DNA from: Micromonospora coriariae
GTDB lineage: Bacteria > Actinomycetota > Actinomycetes > Mycobacteriales > Micromonosporaceae
Length of the DNA stretch: 64,000 bases
Direction: 5' to 3'
Assembly: GCF_900091455.1 (NCBI RefSeq)
Contig: NZ_LT607412.1
Location: 1,240,001-1,304,000 of the forward strand
Shown here: piece after piece, positions 10,055 through 18,079 of the stretch
How positions within the stretch are numbered: position 1 is the stretch's first letter
Layout of the letters: every line of letters begins with the position of its first letter
Position numbers and translations under genes: made by a program
Notes under the pieces: generated by a model
Seen by the model: only the letters and a program-made list of their open reading frames with translations
Told to the model about the DNA's origin: nothing
The model's database searches: none

Positions 10055-11462
10055 GGGTCTTGTGTCGAGTTAGTGGGTCGTTGGTGATCATCTTGCGGGT
10101 AGTTGGGGTCGGTGGCCGCCGAGGCTGAGCATGGCCAGGGCAATGAGGGCGTCGGGTGAGTGGAAGCCGAAGGCCATCCGGGTGATCAGGCGGATCTTGG
10201 CGTTGACGGACTCGATGCGGCCGTTGGACAGGCCGTGTTCGATGGACGCGACGATGGCGTCGCGGTGACGCGTCACGCGTCGTTGCAGGTCGACGAAGAC
10301 GTCGATGCGGCTGCGTCGGGCCCATCCGATCCACCGGTCGAGGGCTTCGACCGCCGCTGTCGGGCTGGTCTTGGCCAGGGTGAACACCAGTCGTAGGCCT
10401 TCCTTCAACGCCCAGGCCCGGTGCAGGCGGGGATGGGTCTTGGCGATCCAGGCGAGTTTGGCGTGCTGGGCGTCGGTGAGGTTCTGCGGGTTCTTCCACA
10501 ACGCCCAGCGGGTGTTCTTCAACTGCCGGGCCGCGCCGACAGCGACGCCGCGACGGCCTGCCCCACGCCCGGTGGCCTCGTTCCAGGCTTGGCGGCGAAC
10601 CCGATCCACGGCGTCAGTGGCCCAGGCCACGACGTGGAACGCATCGGCGCAGCGCACCGCGTTCGGGCAGCGGCGACGCACGACCGTGGTGATCCAGTCC
10701 GCGCCGTCAGCCGACACGTGCGTGATCTTCGCGGCCCGATCAGAACCGAGCAGGTCGAAGAACTCCTGCAACGTGGCTGCGCTCTTGCCCGGCGCCGCCC
10801 ACACCAGCCGACCCGTGTCGTGATCGACGACCACCGTCAGATACCGGTGGCCCTTCTTGTAGCTGACCTCATCGATGCCGATACGACGCAACCCGTCGTA
10901 CCGGTCTTCAAGGCCACCGGTGTCAGCCCACACCCGGGCCACGATCGCCCCGACGGTGCGCCACCCGATCCGCATCACCTGCGACACCGCCGACTTCGCT
11001 GTGTGCACCGCCAGCCACGCCACCGTCGCGTCGAACGCCCGCGTATGCCCCGCCCCATGACGAGCCCAGGGCACCGCCGCGACCACCACCTGATGCACCG
11101 GACACGACACCCGCGGCGCGTCCGCCTCGACCACCGCCCGCACCACACCCAGATCCAACGTCCGCCACCGACGCCGCACCCCGGCGTCATAGCGCGCACA
11201 CCGCCGCCCGCAATGCGGACACCGCCGCGACGCGCCCTTACGCACCCGCACCCGAGCCACCACCACCGACTCGACCGGATCGAACTCCACACCCTCCACC
11301 ACCGCCTGCTCGACCCCGAGCAGCACAGCCCATACCCTGGCAGAACGCACGCCGTTCTCCCGCCCATCCAGTTCTGACCTTCGACAAGCCAGAACCTAGG
11401 CAGGACAACGGCGTGCGCCACAAACGACGCGCCCAACCACCCACAGACACGACACAAGACCC
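10055..11462. mobile_element. Complete ISL3-family insertion sequence (1408 bp)
   Basis: Terminal inverted repeats start GGGTCTTGTGTCG at both ends and match at 26 of 30 positions. An 8-bp direct repeat ATAAATAT flanks the element (10047-10054 and 11463-11470), the target duplication length typical of ISL3. Inside is one intact transposase gene on the minus strand and no passenger gene. Removing the element and one repeat restores a nearly perfect 48-bp palindrome whose centre is the duplicated 8 bp. Intact ends, intact transposase and identical flanking repeats point to a recent insertion. Confidence 0.93.
10088..11350 (-). CDS. ISL3 family transposase
   Basis: A 420-residue DDE transposase. 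The N-terminal zinc finger is CPHCGRRC near residue 44. The catalytic core includes GIDEVSYKKGHRYL (first Asp), HVSADGADW (second Asp region) and NGRIESVNAKIRLI near the C-terminus (Glu). Length and motif order are those of complete ISL3 transposases. It begins with GTG 112 nt inside the right end of the element and stops 33 nt before the left end. There is no internal stop or frameshift, so it is probably active. Confidence 0.93.
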   Translation of the reverse strand: MRSARVWAVLLGVEQAVVEGVEFDPVESVVVARVRVRKGASRRCPHCGRRCARYDAGVRRRWRTLDLGVVRAVVEADAPRVSCPVHQVVVAAVPWARHGAGHTRAFDATVAWLAVHTAKSAVSQVMRIGWRTVGAIVARVWADTGGLEDRYDGLRRIGIDEVSYKKGHRYLTVVVDHDTGRLVWAAPGKSAATLQEFFDLLGSDRAAKITHVSADGADWITTVVRRRCPNAVRCADAFHVVAWATDAVDRVRRQAWNEATGRGAGRRGVAVGAARQLKNTRWALWKNPQNLTDAQHAKLAWIAKTHPRLHRAWALKEGLRLVFTLAKTSPTAAVEALDRWIGWARRSRIDVFVDLQRRVTRHRDAIVASIEHGLSNGRIESVNAKIRLITRMAFGFHSPDALIALAMLSLGGHRPQLPAR

Positions 11463-11527
11463 ATAAATATGCCTCTGAGGTATACCGCTCGGGTGACCAC
11501 CTCGCCGGGAACGCGCCTCGTTCACGG

Positions 11528-11604
11528 TGATCGACTCGATGTCGGCGATGTCGGGGTGTCACAGGCGACCGGATGGCCCGATATCGGCGATACCGAGTCG
11601 ATCA
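11528..11604. repeat. 77-bp imperfect palindrome, copy A
   Basis: The left arm begins TGATCGACTCGATGTCGGCG and the right arm, read on the other strand, begins TGATCGACTCGGTATCGCCG. The arms are about 34 nt, separated by about 9 nt. A second element of the same 77-bp length and clearly related sequence lies at 19376-19452. It sits between the IS and the promoter side of the secreted-protein gene, so here it is not simply a terminator. Confidence 0.75.
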
Positions 11605-11689
11605 CCCCCAGCTGGCCGAACCGGCCTGCGGTCCCCGCGTCGAATGTCCGGTATGGGGGTTTCTGGGCTGTGACCGGGCGCATCCGTGG

Positions 11690-11910
11690 GCTGGAATGGT
11701 GGCGGGCCGGGGGTCGTTACACACCCTGACGATCGCAGCACCACCGCCCGCCGCCCCGCCCCCGCAGGGTTGGGGATGGTGGCCGGGCCCGGGTGGGAAT
11801 GCCCGCCGGTGGCCGGTCGTTGCAGACCCCCTGAGCGACCGCACCAGCACCCGCTCACCCAGGGTGCCGACCCCCGGAATGGGCCCGGCCCGGCGGTCGT
11901 TACACACAGA
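11690..11910. repeat. Three degenerate direct repeats carrying GGTCGTTACACAC-like cores
   Basis: Cores GGTCGTTACACACC (11712), GGTCGTTGCAGACC (11815) and GGTCGTTACACACA (11895) each follow a GGRATGGT/GGGCCCGG-type segment. The spacing is about 103 and 80 bp, so this is not a strict tandem array. The function is unknown. They lie 150-350 bp upstream of the secreted-protein gene. Confidence 0.5.
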
Positions 11911-12062
11911 CCCGGCGCCACGAGCCCCCCGCCCGTAGGCCGCCGACCTCAAAGACTTTTCCCCCGTGTAGTTGAAAGCGCCCGACGAGGTGCTCGCACC
12001 CTGCGCCGTTTCCCCCGGATCGCCAGCGCGGGTGTCTACCCCCCTGAAGGAGCTGACCCCTC

Positions 12063-12614
12063 ATGAACACGATCATTCGTAAGAGCATGCTGTCCGTTGC
12101 TGGTCTCGCGTTCGCCGGTGGTGTGTTCGCCGGTCCGATCGCCGCGCACGCCGCCCCCGCCGTGGACGGCAAGCCCGCCGCCGTGGCGGTGGCCAAGGTG
12201 CAGGGCGCGCAGTCGCACATCGACCTGAACGACGAGCAGACCGCCAACGTCAAGGCGATCATCGCCGCGACGAAGAAGGCCGGCCTGCCCGAGCGGGCCG
12301 CGGTCATCTCCATCGCCACCAGCCTGCAGGAGTCGAAGCTGGAGAACCTGGGCCACCTCGGCGACATGAACGACCATGACTCGCTGGGCCTGTTCCAGCA
12401 GCGCCCCTCCAGTGGTTGGGGCACCCCGGAGCAGATCACCAACCCCGAGTACTCGACCACCGCGTTCCTCAAGGGTCTCAAGCAGGTCGACGGGTGGCAG
12501 GACATGGCGCTGACCGACGCCGCGCAGACCGTGCAGGTCTCGGCCTACCCGGACGCCTACGCCCAGTGGGAGCAGCAGGCCACCGACCTGGTCGCCCAGC
12601 ACTGGAACAGCTGA
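12063..12614 (+). CDS. Secreted protein, lysozyme-like fold suspected
   Basis: A 183-residue protein with a clear Sec signal peptide (MNTIIRKSMLSVAGLAFAGG, cleavage near AAHAAPA at about residue 31). The mature part has AAVISIATSLQESKLENLGH, then DSLGLFQQRPSSGWGT and DAYAQWEQQATDLV. The Q-ES-L and GLFQQRP-GWG patterns recall lysozyme/transglycosylase-like secreted proteins of Micromonosporaceae, in which the Glu could be catalytic. I do not see a complete Rpf or SLT signature, so enzymatic activity is only suggested. A strong ribosome site, GAAGGAG, lies 11 nt before the ATG. A strong terminator follows. Confidence 0.8.
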   Translation: MNTIIRKSMLSVAGLAFAGGVFAGPIAAHAAPAVDGKPAAVAVAKVQGAQSHIDLNDEQTANVKAIIAATKKAGLPERAAVISIATSLQESKLENLGHLGDMNDHDSLGLFQQRPSSGWGTPEQITNPEYSTTAFLKGLKQVDGWQDMALTDAAQTVQVSAYPDAYAQWEQQATDLVAQHWNS

Positions 12615-12630
12615 CCCAACCACACAACGA

Positions 12631-12667
12631 CCGCTGGCCGGCATCCCACCGGGGTGCCGGCCAGCGG
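12631..12667. terminator. Terminator after the secreted-protein gene
   Basis: A 13-bp perfect stem, CCGCTGGCCGGCA with TGCCGGCCAGCGG, and a short loop. It is placed between the secreted-protein stop and the end of the convergent GNAT gene, so it may serve both. Confidence 0.8.
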
Positions 12668-12704
12668 CATGTCCACTACCGGCGAGAGCGCCGACGACGG
12701 GCGG

Positions 12705-13544
12705 TCAGAAGAGGACAGTGGCGAGGGTGCCGACCGGCTGGAAGCCGCAGCGCTCGTAGACCCGGCGGGCCGGCAGGTTGAAGTCGTTGACGTACAGGCT
12801 GACCGTCGGGGCGACCCGCAGCAGCGCGTCGCGCACCACGGTCGCCATCGCCGCGGTGGCGATCCCGCGGCCCCGCCACTCCGGCGCCACCCAGACGCCC
12901 TGGACCTGCGCGGTCCGCTTGGTCACCACGGCCAGCTCGGCCTTGAACACGACCTTGCCATCGACGAAGCGGGCGTACGCCCGACCGGCGCGGACCAGGT
13001 CGTTGACCCGCCGGCGGTAGCTGCGCCCGGCGTCCTCGGCCAGCGGGGAGACGCCCACCTCCTCGGTGTACATGGCCACCGCCGCTGGAAAGAGCCGGTC
13101 GACCTCACCGGCGCGGACCTGGCGTACCTCCGGGTCGACCGGTACGGGCGGTAGCGCGTCGGTGGCCAGCAGCGGCTGGTTGGGGCGGACGTCCCGGGCC
13201 GGACCCCAGGTGCCGGAGAGACGGTCCCACAGCCCGAGGACGGCGTCAGCGCGGCCGACGATGGAGGAGCACAGCCGCTCCTCGCCGGCGAGCAGGTCGG
13301 CGAACGCGGCCACCGCGGCGTCGGTGGCGAGCACCGGGGTGAGGTTGCCGCCGATCCAGCAGAGCGATTCCAGGTTGCGGCGTGCGCCGTACCCCAGGAT
13401 CCTGCCCTCGGCCCGCCACCAGGCGAGCCCACGCGCGGCGATGCGCTCGGCGACCTGCGCGCCCGCGAACGGGTCGAGGTCGAGCAGTCGCTCGACCGCG
13501 CGGCGCTCCGATTCCCCCAGTTGCCGTACCGGCACCGTCAGCAC
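12705..13544 (-). CDS. GNAT N-acetyltransferase with N-terminal DUF4081 domain
   Basis: A 279-residue protein. Residues 1-125 match the actinobacterial DUF4081 domain (LLDLDPFAGAQVAERI). The C-terminal half is a GNAT domain with VQGVWVAPEWRGRGIATAAM, which is motif A with the acetyl-CoA pyrophosphate loop, and LYVNDFNLPARRVYERCGF, the motif B region. Members of this family are commonly found near ispG in actinomycetes, as here, but their acceptor substrate is unknown. GTG is chosen as the start because it precedes the conserved LTVPVRQL opening. The MFS gene upstream on the same strand is 56 nt away. Confidence 0.85.
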   Translation of the reverse strand: MLTVPVRQLGESERRAVERLLDLDPFAGAQVAERIAARGLAWWRAEGRILGYGARRNLESLCWIGGNLTPVLATDAAVAAFADLLAGEERLCSSIVGRADAVLGLWDRLSGTWGPARDVRPNQPLLATDALPPVPVDPEVRQVRAGEVDRLFPAAVAMYTEEVGVSPLAEDAGRSYRRRVNDLVRAGRAYARFVDGKVVFKAELAVVTKRTAQVQGVWVAPEWRGRGIATAAMATVVRDALLRVAPTVSLYVNDFNLPARRVYERCGFQPVGTLATVLF

Positions 13545-13600
13545 GTGTCCAGCCTGCCAGATCCCACCCCCACCCCGCCGGCCGAGTGGCGAGGCCGGTC

Positions 13601-14824
13601 TCAGACGGTCACCGGCTCGGCCGCCGGGCTGGTCGACCTGGTCCGGCCCGCCCACCGGACGACCGGGGGCACCAGGGCACCGAGCAGGAGGAACAGCCCA
13701 CCGAGCACCAGCCAGCCGGGCACACCCCAGCCGAGCGCGAGGGTGGTCACCACCACCGGCGCGAGCATCTTGCCCAGCTCGTAACCCATGCCGTACGCCC
13801 CCTGGTACTGCCCCTGCGCGTCCGACGGCGCCAGCCCGAAGGAGATCCCCCAGCCGGCGGCGGAGTGCCACAGTTCCCCGATCACGTGCACCAGCGCCCC
13901 GCAGCCGAGCAGGCCGACAGCGCCGGCCGTGGGGAGCGCTCCGCTCGCGGCGAAGAGTACGCACGCCAGCGCGATGGCGACTCCCGCCCGGCGGGCGGCG
14001 CGGGCGGCCCCCGACAGGGTGACGGCGCTGCGCGCCGCGCGTACCTGAAGGAGCACCACCAGCACGGTGTTGACCAGCGTCAACGCGGAGATCATCCAGG
14101 CGGGTGCGGCGGTGTGCCCGGCGATCCACAGCGGCAGGGCGATGGTGAGCAGGCTGAAATGCATGGACATCAGCCCGTCGAGCAGGGTGAAGGCGAGGAA
14201 CGGGCGGTCCCGCAGGGCGATGAGCCGGGGGCCGTGCGTCGGGGCGGCGACCGGTGCGACGGTGGGCAGGCGGAGGAAGACCGCGGCGGCGGCCAGCGAC
14301 GCCACCGCCGCGGTCAGGATCAGCGCCACGTACCCGGCGCGGGTGTCGGCGGCGATGGCGAAGCCGCCGAGGACGGCGCCGACGGAGATCCCGACGTTGG
14401 TGGTGGCCCGCAGGTAGGCGCGGGTGTGCACCCGCTGGTCGGCCGGGATCGCGCCGGCGATCAGCGCGCCCCGGGCACCGCGCTCGACCGCATCGGCGAG
14501 TGCCGTGGCGGCGCCCACCAGCAGGAAGGCGGGGAACGACCGGACGGCGATCAGCCCCGCGGTCAGGGTGCCGGCGGCGATCAGCCCGCCGACCTGCGCG
14601 CCGCGCGGGCCGAGGCGGTCGGCCAGGTATCCGCTCGGCGCGCTGGCCAGGACGCCGAACAGCGCCGAGATGGTCAGCCCGACGCCCACCTGGGTAGCCG
14701 ACAGGCCGACCGACCGGGTGAGGAAGAGCGCGCTGGACACCAGCCAGAGGCCCCGCCCGACGGTCTTGACCAGGGTGCCGACGGTGAGGACCCGGGCCGG
14801 GCCGGGTGGGGGAAGCAGGCGCAT
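13601..14824 (-). CDS. MFS transporter, probable PadR-controlled efflux pump
   Basis: A 407-residue major facilitator with about 12 hydrophobic segments. The TM2-TM3 loop motif A appears as APSGYLADRLGPRGAQ. No substrate-specific motif is evident. It is divergent from a PadR regulator gene and shares a 112-bp intergenic region with a large palindromic operator, the usual arrangement for a repressor controlling an efflux pump. ATG 14824 has AGGGTG upstream; a GTG nine nucleotides earlier would give a near-leaderless start. Confidence 0.85.
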   Translation of the reverse strand: MRLLPPPGPARVLTVGTLVKTVGRGLWLVSSALFLTRSVGLSATQVGVGLTISALFGVLASAPSGYLADRLGPRGAQVGGLIAAGTLTAGLIAVRSFPAFLLVGAATALADAVERGARGALIAGAIPADQRVHTRAYLRATTNVGISVGAVLGGFAIAADTRAGYVALILTAAVASLAAAAVFLRLPTVAPVAAPTHGPRLIALRDRPFLAFTLLDGLMSMHFSLLTIALPLWIAGHTAAPAWMISALTLVNTVLVVLLQVRAARSAVTLSGAARAARRAGVAIALACVLFAASGALPTAGAVGLLGCGALVHVIGELWHSAAGWGISFGLAPSDAQGQYQGAYGMGYELGKMLAPVVVTTLALGWGVPGWLVLGGLFLLLGALVPPVVRWAGRTRSTSPAAEPVTV

Positions 14825-14870
14825 GCCCGACACCCTAACAAGACGTACGTACGGTTTGGTTAATCACCCT

Positions 14871-14914
14871 TGTCGGCGATGCATTGCCGATATATCGTTG
14901 ATGCATCAGCGACA
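14871..14914. promoter_or_regulatory. Concentric PadR-type operator between MFS and padR genes
   Basis: A 44-bp imperfect palindrome centred at 14892/14893 (17 of 22 positions pair). The outer arms read TGTCGGCGATGCAT and its partner ATGCATCAGCGACA. The core CGATATATCG (14888-14897) is a perfect palindrome of the type PadR proteins bind. It overlaps a likely padR promoter, TTGTCG (14870-14875) with a 17-nt spacer to TATCGT (14893-14898), so binding should repress padR and probably the divergent MFS gene. Confidence 0.75.
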
Positions 14915-14936
14915 GTACGTAGAGAGGAAGAACCCC

Positions 14937-15524
14937 ATGAGGTTCCATCGACAGCAGCACCACCTGCACGAGACCCGGATGCGGGGCTTCGGCTTCCCGC
15001 CGATCCCGCCCGGCCCGCACGGACACGGCGACGAGCACGGCGGCCCCTGGGGCGGCCGGGGTCGCGGACGCGGACGGGGCCGACGCCCCAACGTCCGGGG
15101 CGCCGTGCTGGCCCTGCTCACCGAGCGGCCGATGCACGGCTACGAAATGATCCAGGAGATCGACTCCCGCACCGGCGGTGCCTGGCGTCCGAGCCCGGGC
15201 TCGATCTACCCGACCCTCCAGCTGCTGGAGGACGAGGGTGTGATCGTCGCCAGCACGGAGGAGTCCGGCGGTGGGCGGAAGCGTTTCACGGTCACCGAGG
15301 CCGGTCAGGCCGAGGCCACCCAGGCCGCCCAGACCCCACCCTGGGCGGACGTCGCCCAGGGCACGGTGAGCAGCTGGCACGACATCCGCGACTCCGGCGC
15401 CCAGGCGATGAACGCGCTGCGCCAGGTGATGATGAACGGCACCGACGACCAGCGGGAGCGGGCCGCCCAGGTCCTCGACGAGACCCGGCGCAAGCTGTAC
15501 GCCATCCTCGCCGAATCGGAGTGA
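14937..15524 (+). CDS. PadR-family transcriptional regulator
   Basis: A 195-residue regulator. The first 45 residues are His/Gly/Arg-rich and probably disordered. The winged-helix domain follows: VRGAVLALLTERPMHGYEMI, then SPGSIYPTLQLLEDEGVI and the wing GGGRKRFTVTEAG. The C-terminal part is helical (about 120-195) and would form the dimerisation arm. It very likely represses its own gene and the divergent MFS pump through the operator at 14871-14914. The ATG has GAGAGGAAG 7 nt upstream. Confidence 0.92.
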   Translation: MRFHRQQHHLHETRMRGFGFPPIPPGPHGHGDEHGGPWGGRGRGRGRGRRPNVRGAVLALLTERPMHGYEMIQEIDSRTGGAWRPSPGSIYPTLQLLEDEGVIVASTEESGGGRKRFTVTEAGQAEATQAAQTPPWADVAQGTVSSWHDIRDSGAQAMNALRQVMMNGTDDQRERAAQVLDETRRKLYAILAESE

Positions 15525-15577
15525 CACCCGGACGTGCCACCCGCCCGGCACGGGCATCCGGCACCCGCCACACACAG

Positions 15578-15615
15578 AAAGAGCGGCCGTTCCCCTGAGG
15601 GAACGGCCGCTCTTT
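15578..15615. terminator. Bidirectional terminator between padR and ispG
   Basis: A perfect 16-bp stem, AAGAGCGGCCGTTCCC with GGGAACGGCCGCTCTT, loop CTGA, flanked by A-tract and T-tract ends so that it works in both directions. Confidence 0.9.
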
Positions 15616-15647
15616 GCGGACAGGTCGCCGGCGAGCCGGCGAGCGGA

Positions 15648-16832
15648 TCAGTGGACGGTGACGGTCGGGCCGGTGACCAGCCCGCGCAGCTCCTCGGGAA
15701 GCTCAGCGCCCATCTCGTCGGCGATCCGCAGCGCCTCCTCGATCAGCGTCTCCACGATCTGCCCCTCGGGCACCGTCTTGACGACCTTGCCCTTGACGAA
15801 GATCTGACCCTTGCCGTTGCCGGAGGCGACGCCGAGGTCGGCCTCGCGGGCCTCGCCCGGGCCGTTGACGACGCAGCCCATCACGGCCACCCGCAGCGGG
15901 ACGGGCAGCCCTTCCAGACCGGCGGTGACCTCCTCGGCGAGCTTGTAGACGTCCACCTGGGCCCGGCCGCAGGACGGGCAGGAGACGATCTCCAGGCCAC
16001 GCTCGCGAAGCCCCAGCGACTCCAGGATCTGGTTGCCGACCTTGATCTCCTCCACCGGCGGGGCGGACAGCGACACCCGGATGGTGTCACCGATCCCCTC
16101 GGCGAGCAGTGCGCCGAAGGCGACCGCTGACTTGATCGTGCCCTGGAAGGCGGGGCCGGCCTCGGTGACGCCCAGGTGCAGCGGGTAGTCGCACTGCTCG
16201 GCCAGCTGCCGGTACGCCCGGATCATCACCACCGGGTCGTTGTGCTTGACCGAGATCTTGATGTCCCGGAAGCCGTGCTCCTCGAACAGCGAGCACTCCC
16301 AGAGCGCCGACTCGACCAGCGCCTCGGCGGTGGCCTTGCCGTACTTGGCGAGCAGCCGCTTGTCCAGCGAGCCGGCGTTCACGCCGATCCGGATCGGCGT
16401 ACCGGCGGCGGAGGCCGCCGCGGCGATCTCCTTGACCTTGTCGTCGAACTGGCGGATGTTGCCGGGGTTGACCCGGACCGCCGCGCAGCCCGCGTCGATC
16501 GCGGCGAAGACGTACTTGGGCTGGAAGTGGATGTCGGCGATCACCGGGATCTGCGACTTCTTGGCGATCGCCGGCAGCGCCTCGACGTCGTCCTGGGACG
16601 GCACGGCCACCCGGACGATCTGGCAGCCCGACGCGGTCAGCTCGGCGATCTGCTGGAGGGTGGCGTTGACGTCGGAGGTGAGGGTGGTGGTCATCGACTG
16701 CACGGACACCGGCGCGCCGCCGCCGACCGGCACCGAGCCGACCATGATCTGGCGGCTGGCCCGGCGGGGGGCGAGCGACGGGGGCGGTACGGCCGGCATA
16801 CCGAGACTGACAGCGGTCACTTCAGCACTCAC
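15648..16832 (-). CDS. ispG: 4-hydroxy-3-methylbut-2-enyl-diphosphate synthase (GcpE)
   Basis: A 394-residue protein catalysing the sixth step of the MEP isoprenoid pathway: MEcPP to HMBPP, with electrons from flavodoxin or ferredoxin. The TIM-barrel half opens with [14 protein letters not shown]. The C-terminal iron-sulfur half carries SCPSCGR (about 285-291) and [11 protein letters not shown] (about 317), which supply the three [4Fe-4S] cysteines, with the conserved Glu in GPGE. Its start overlaps the rseP stop by 4 nt, so it ends the dxr-rseP-ispG operon; a strong terminator lies downstream. Confidence 0.97.
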   Translation of the reverse strand: MSAEVTAVSLGMPAVPPPSLAPRRASRQIMVGSVPVGGGAPVSVQSMTTTLTSDVNATLQQIAELTASGCQIVRVAVPSQDDVEALPAIAKKSQIPVIADIHFQPKYVFAAIDAGCAAVRVNPGNIRQFDDKVKEIAAAASAAGTPIRIGVNAGSLDKRLLAKYGKATAEALVESALWECSLFEEHGFRDIKISVKHNDPVVMIRAYRQLAEQCDYPLHLGVTEAGPAFQGTIKSAVAFGALLAEGIGDTIRVSLSAPPVEEIKVGNQILESLGLRERGLEIVSCPSCGRAQVDVYKLAEEVTAGLEGLPVPLRVAVMGCVVNGPGEAREADLGVASGNGKGQIFVKGKVVKTVPEGQIVETLIEEALRIADEMGAELPEELRGLVTGPTVTVH

Positions 16833-18079
16833 CTTGGGAAGAGCGTGATCGGGTTGACGACGTCCGCGGTGATGGTCAGCAGCGTGAACACGCCACCGAT
16901 CAGAATCACCACGTACGTGAAGGGCATCAGCTTGAGGTAGTCGACCCGGCCGGGGTCGGCGCGGCCGATCTTCGCGTACAGCCAGGACCTGGCGCGTTCG
17001 AACCAGGCGATGGCGATGTGGCCGCCGTCCAGCGGGAGCAGCGGCAGCAGGTTGAACACGCCGATGAAGAAGTTCAACGAGATGAACAGCGTCACGAACA
17101 GCAGCCAGGCCTTGTTGGCGAACGCCTCGCCGCCGAGCCGGCTGGCGCCGACCACGCTGATCGGGGTGTCCACGTCACGCTCGCCGCCGGTGATGGCGGT
17201 CCACAGGGCGGGGACCTTCTGCGGCAGCCGCTGCAACGCCTGGACCGTGCCGACGGCGAGCTCGCGGGTGAAGTCGCCGGTGGCGCCGAACGCAGCGACC
17301 GGGCCGTAGGTCACCCGGGTCGGCGTGGTGGGTACGAGGCCCACGCCGAGGGCGGCGACCGGGGTGACGGACCCCTTCGGGTCGTCGAGCGGCGGGCGCT
17401 GGGTCTGTGCGAGCACGGTGCTCGTCTTCGCCGGCTGCCCGTCGCGCACGTAGTTGATCTGGGCGGTGTCGCCGGGCTTGAGCCCCCGCAGGGCGACCAG
17501 CAGTTCGCCGTAGTTGTTGATCGGCGTGCCGTTGATCGAGGTGATCCGGTCACCGTCGCGCAGTTGGGCCTGGGCGGCGGGGCTGGCGACGTCACCGGGG
17601 GCGCACGCCCGCGAGGCGTTCTCCGGAACCACGCAGTCGGACAGCGCGATGACCGCCGGCTCCTGGCGGATCTCCGCCTCGGTGGTGGGGAAGTCGCGGT
17701 TGGGCAGTCCCAGCGAGACGGCGGCGATCCAGATCGCGATCAGAGCCAGCGCGAAGTGGGTGATCGAGCCCGCGGACATGACGATGGTCCGCTTCCAGAC
17801 CGGGTAGCGCCACATCGCCCGTGGCTCGTCGGCCGGGTCGACGTCGTCGTCCTGCGCGGTCATCCCGACGATCTTGCAGAAGCCGCCGAGTGGAATGCCC
17901 TTGACGCCGTACTCCGTCTCACCCCGCTTGAACGACCAGAGGGTGGGGCCGAAACCGACGAAGTACTTTGTGACCTTCATCCCGAACGCCTTGGCGGTCA
18001 GCATGTGACCCGCCTCGTGCAGGCTCACCGAGACGAGGATGGCCAGGGCGAAGAGTGCCACCCCGAGCAGGTTTGCCAT
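16829..18079 (-). CDS. rseP: Site-2 intramembrane metalloprotease (RseP/Rip)
   Basis: A 416-residue zinc protease that cleaves membrane-spanning anti-sigma factors and other substrates inside the membrane. The first helix carries HEAGH (His21-His25). The second conserved block PLLPLDGGH near residue 365 provides the third zinc ligand. A PDZ domain (about 155-240, with [19 protein letters not shown]) sits between. Four hydrophobic segments are visible. The start ATG overlaps the dxr stop (TGATG) and the end overlaps ispG, so the three genes are co-translated. The M. tuberculosis equivalent is Rip1 (Rv2869c) in the same operon order. Confidence 0.96.
   Translation of the reverse strand: MANLLGVALFALAILVSVSLHEAGHMLTAKAFGMKVTKYFVGFGPTLWSFKRGETEYGVKGIPLGGFCKIVGMTAQDDDVDPADEPRAMWRYPVWKRTIVMSAGSITHFALALIAIWIAAVSLGLPNRDFPTTEAEIRQEPAVIALSDCVVPENASRACAPGDVASPAAQAQLRDGDRITSINGTPINNYGELLVALRGLKPGDTAQINYVRDGQPAKTSTVLAQTQRPPLDDPKGSVTPVAALGVGLVPTTPTRVTYGPVAAFGATGDFTRELAVGTVQALQRLPQKVPALWTAITGGERDVDTPISVVGASRLGGEAFANKAWLLFVTLFISLNFFIGVFNLLPLLPLDGGHIAIAWFERARSWLYAKIGRADPGRVDYLKLMPFTYVVILIGGVFTLLTITADVVNPITLFPR

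Larger units (their letters stand above)
11351..12062. other. Gene-free 0.7-kb region rich in repeats, between the IS and a secreted-protein gene
   Basis: This stretch holds the right end of the IS (to 11462), the second target duplication and right palindrome arm (11463-11490), the 77-bp palindromic element (11528-11604), three degenerate direct repeats (about 11690-11910) and the 5' leader of the secreted-protein gene. Possible reading frames through it are low-complexity and conflict with the repeats, so I call no gene. The last 120 nt before 12063 contain CCCCCGTGTAGTTGAAAGCG and a GAAGGAG ribosome site. Confidence 0.6.

Noticed and set aside
10421..11377. A 318-codon frame opposite the transposase
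   Set aside because: Antisense shadow; the minus-strand frame has all ISL3 transposase motifs.
11940..12062. A c-di-AMP (ydaO-type) riboswitch before the secreted-protein gene
   Set aside because: Such switches precede wall-enzyme genes in actinobacteria, but the conserved blocks of that RNA are not present here; only GC-rich short stems are seen.
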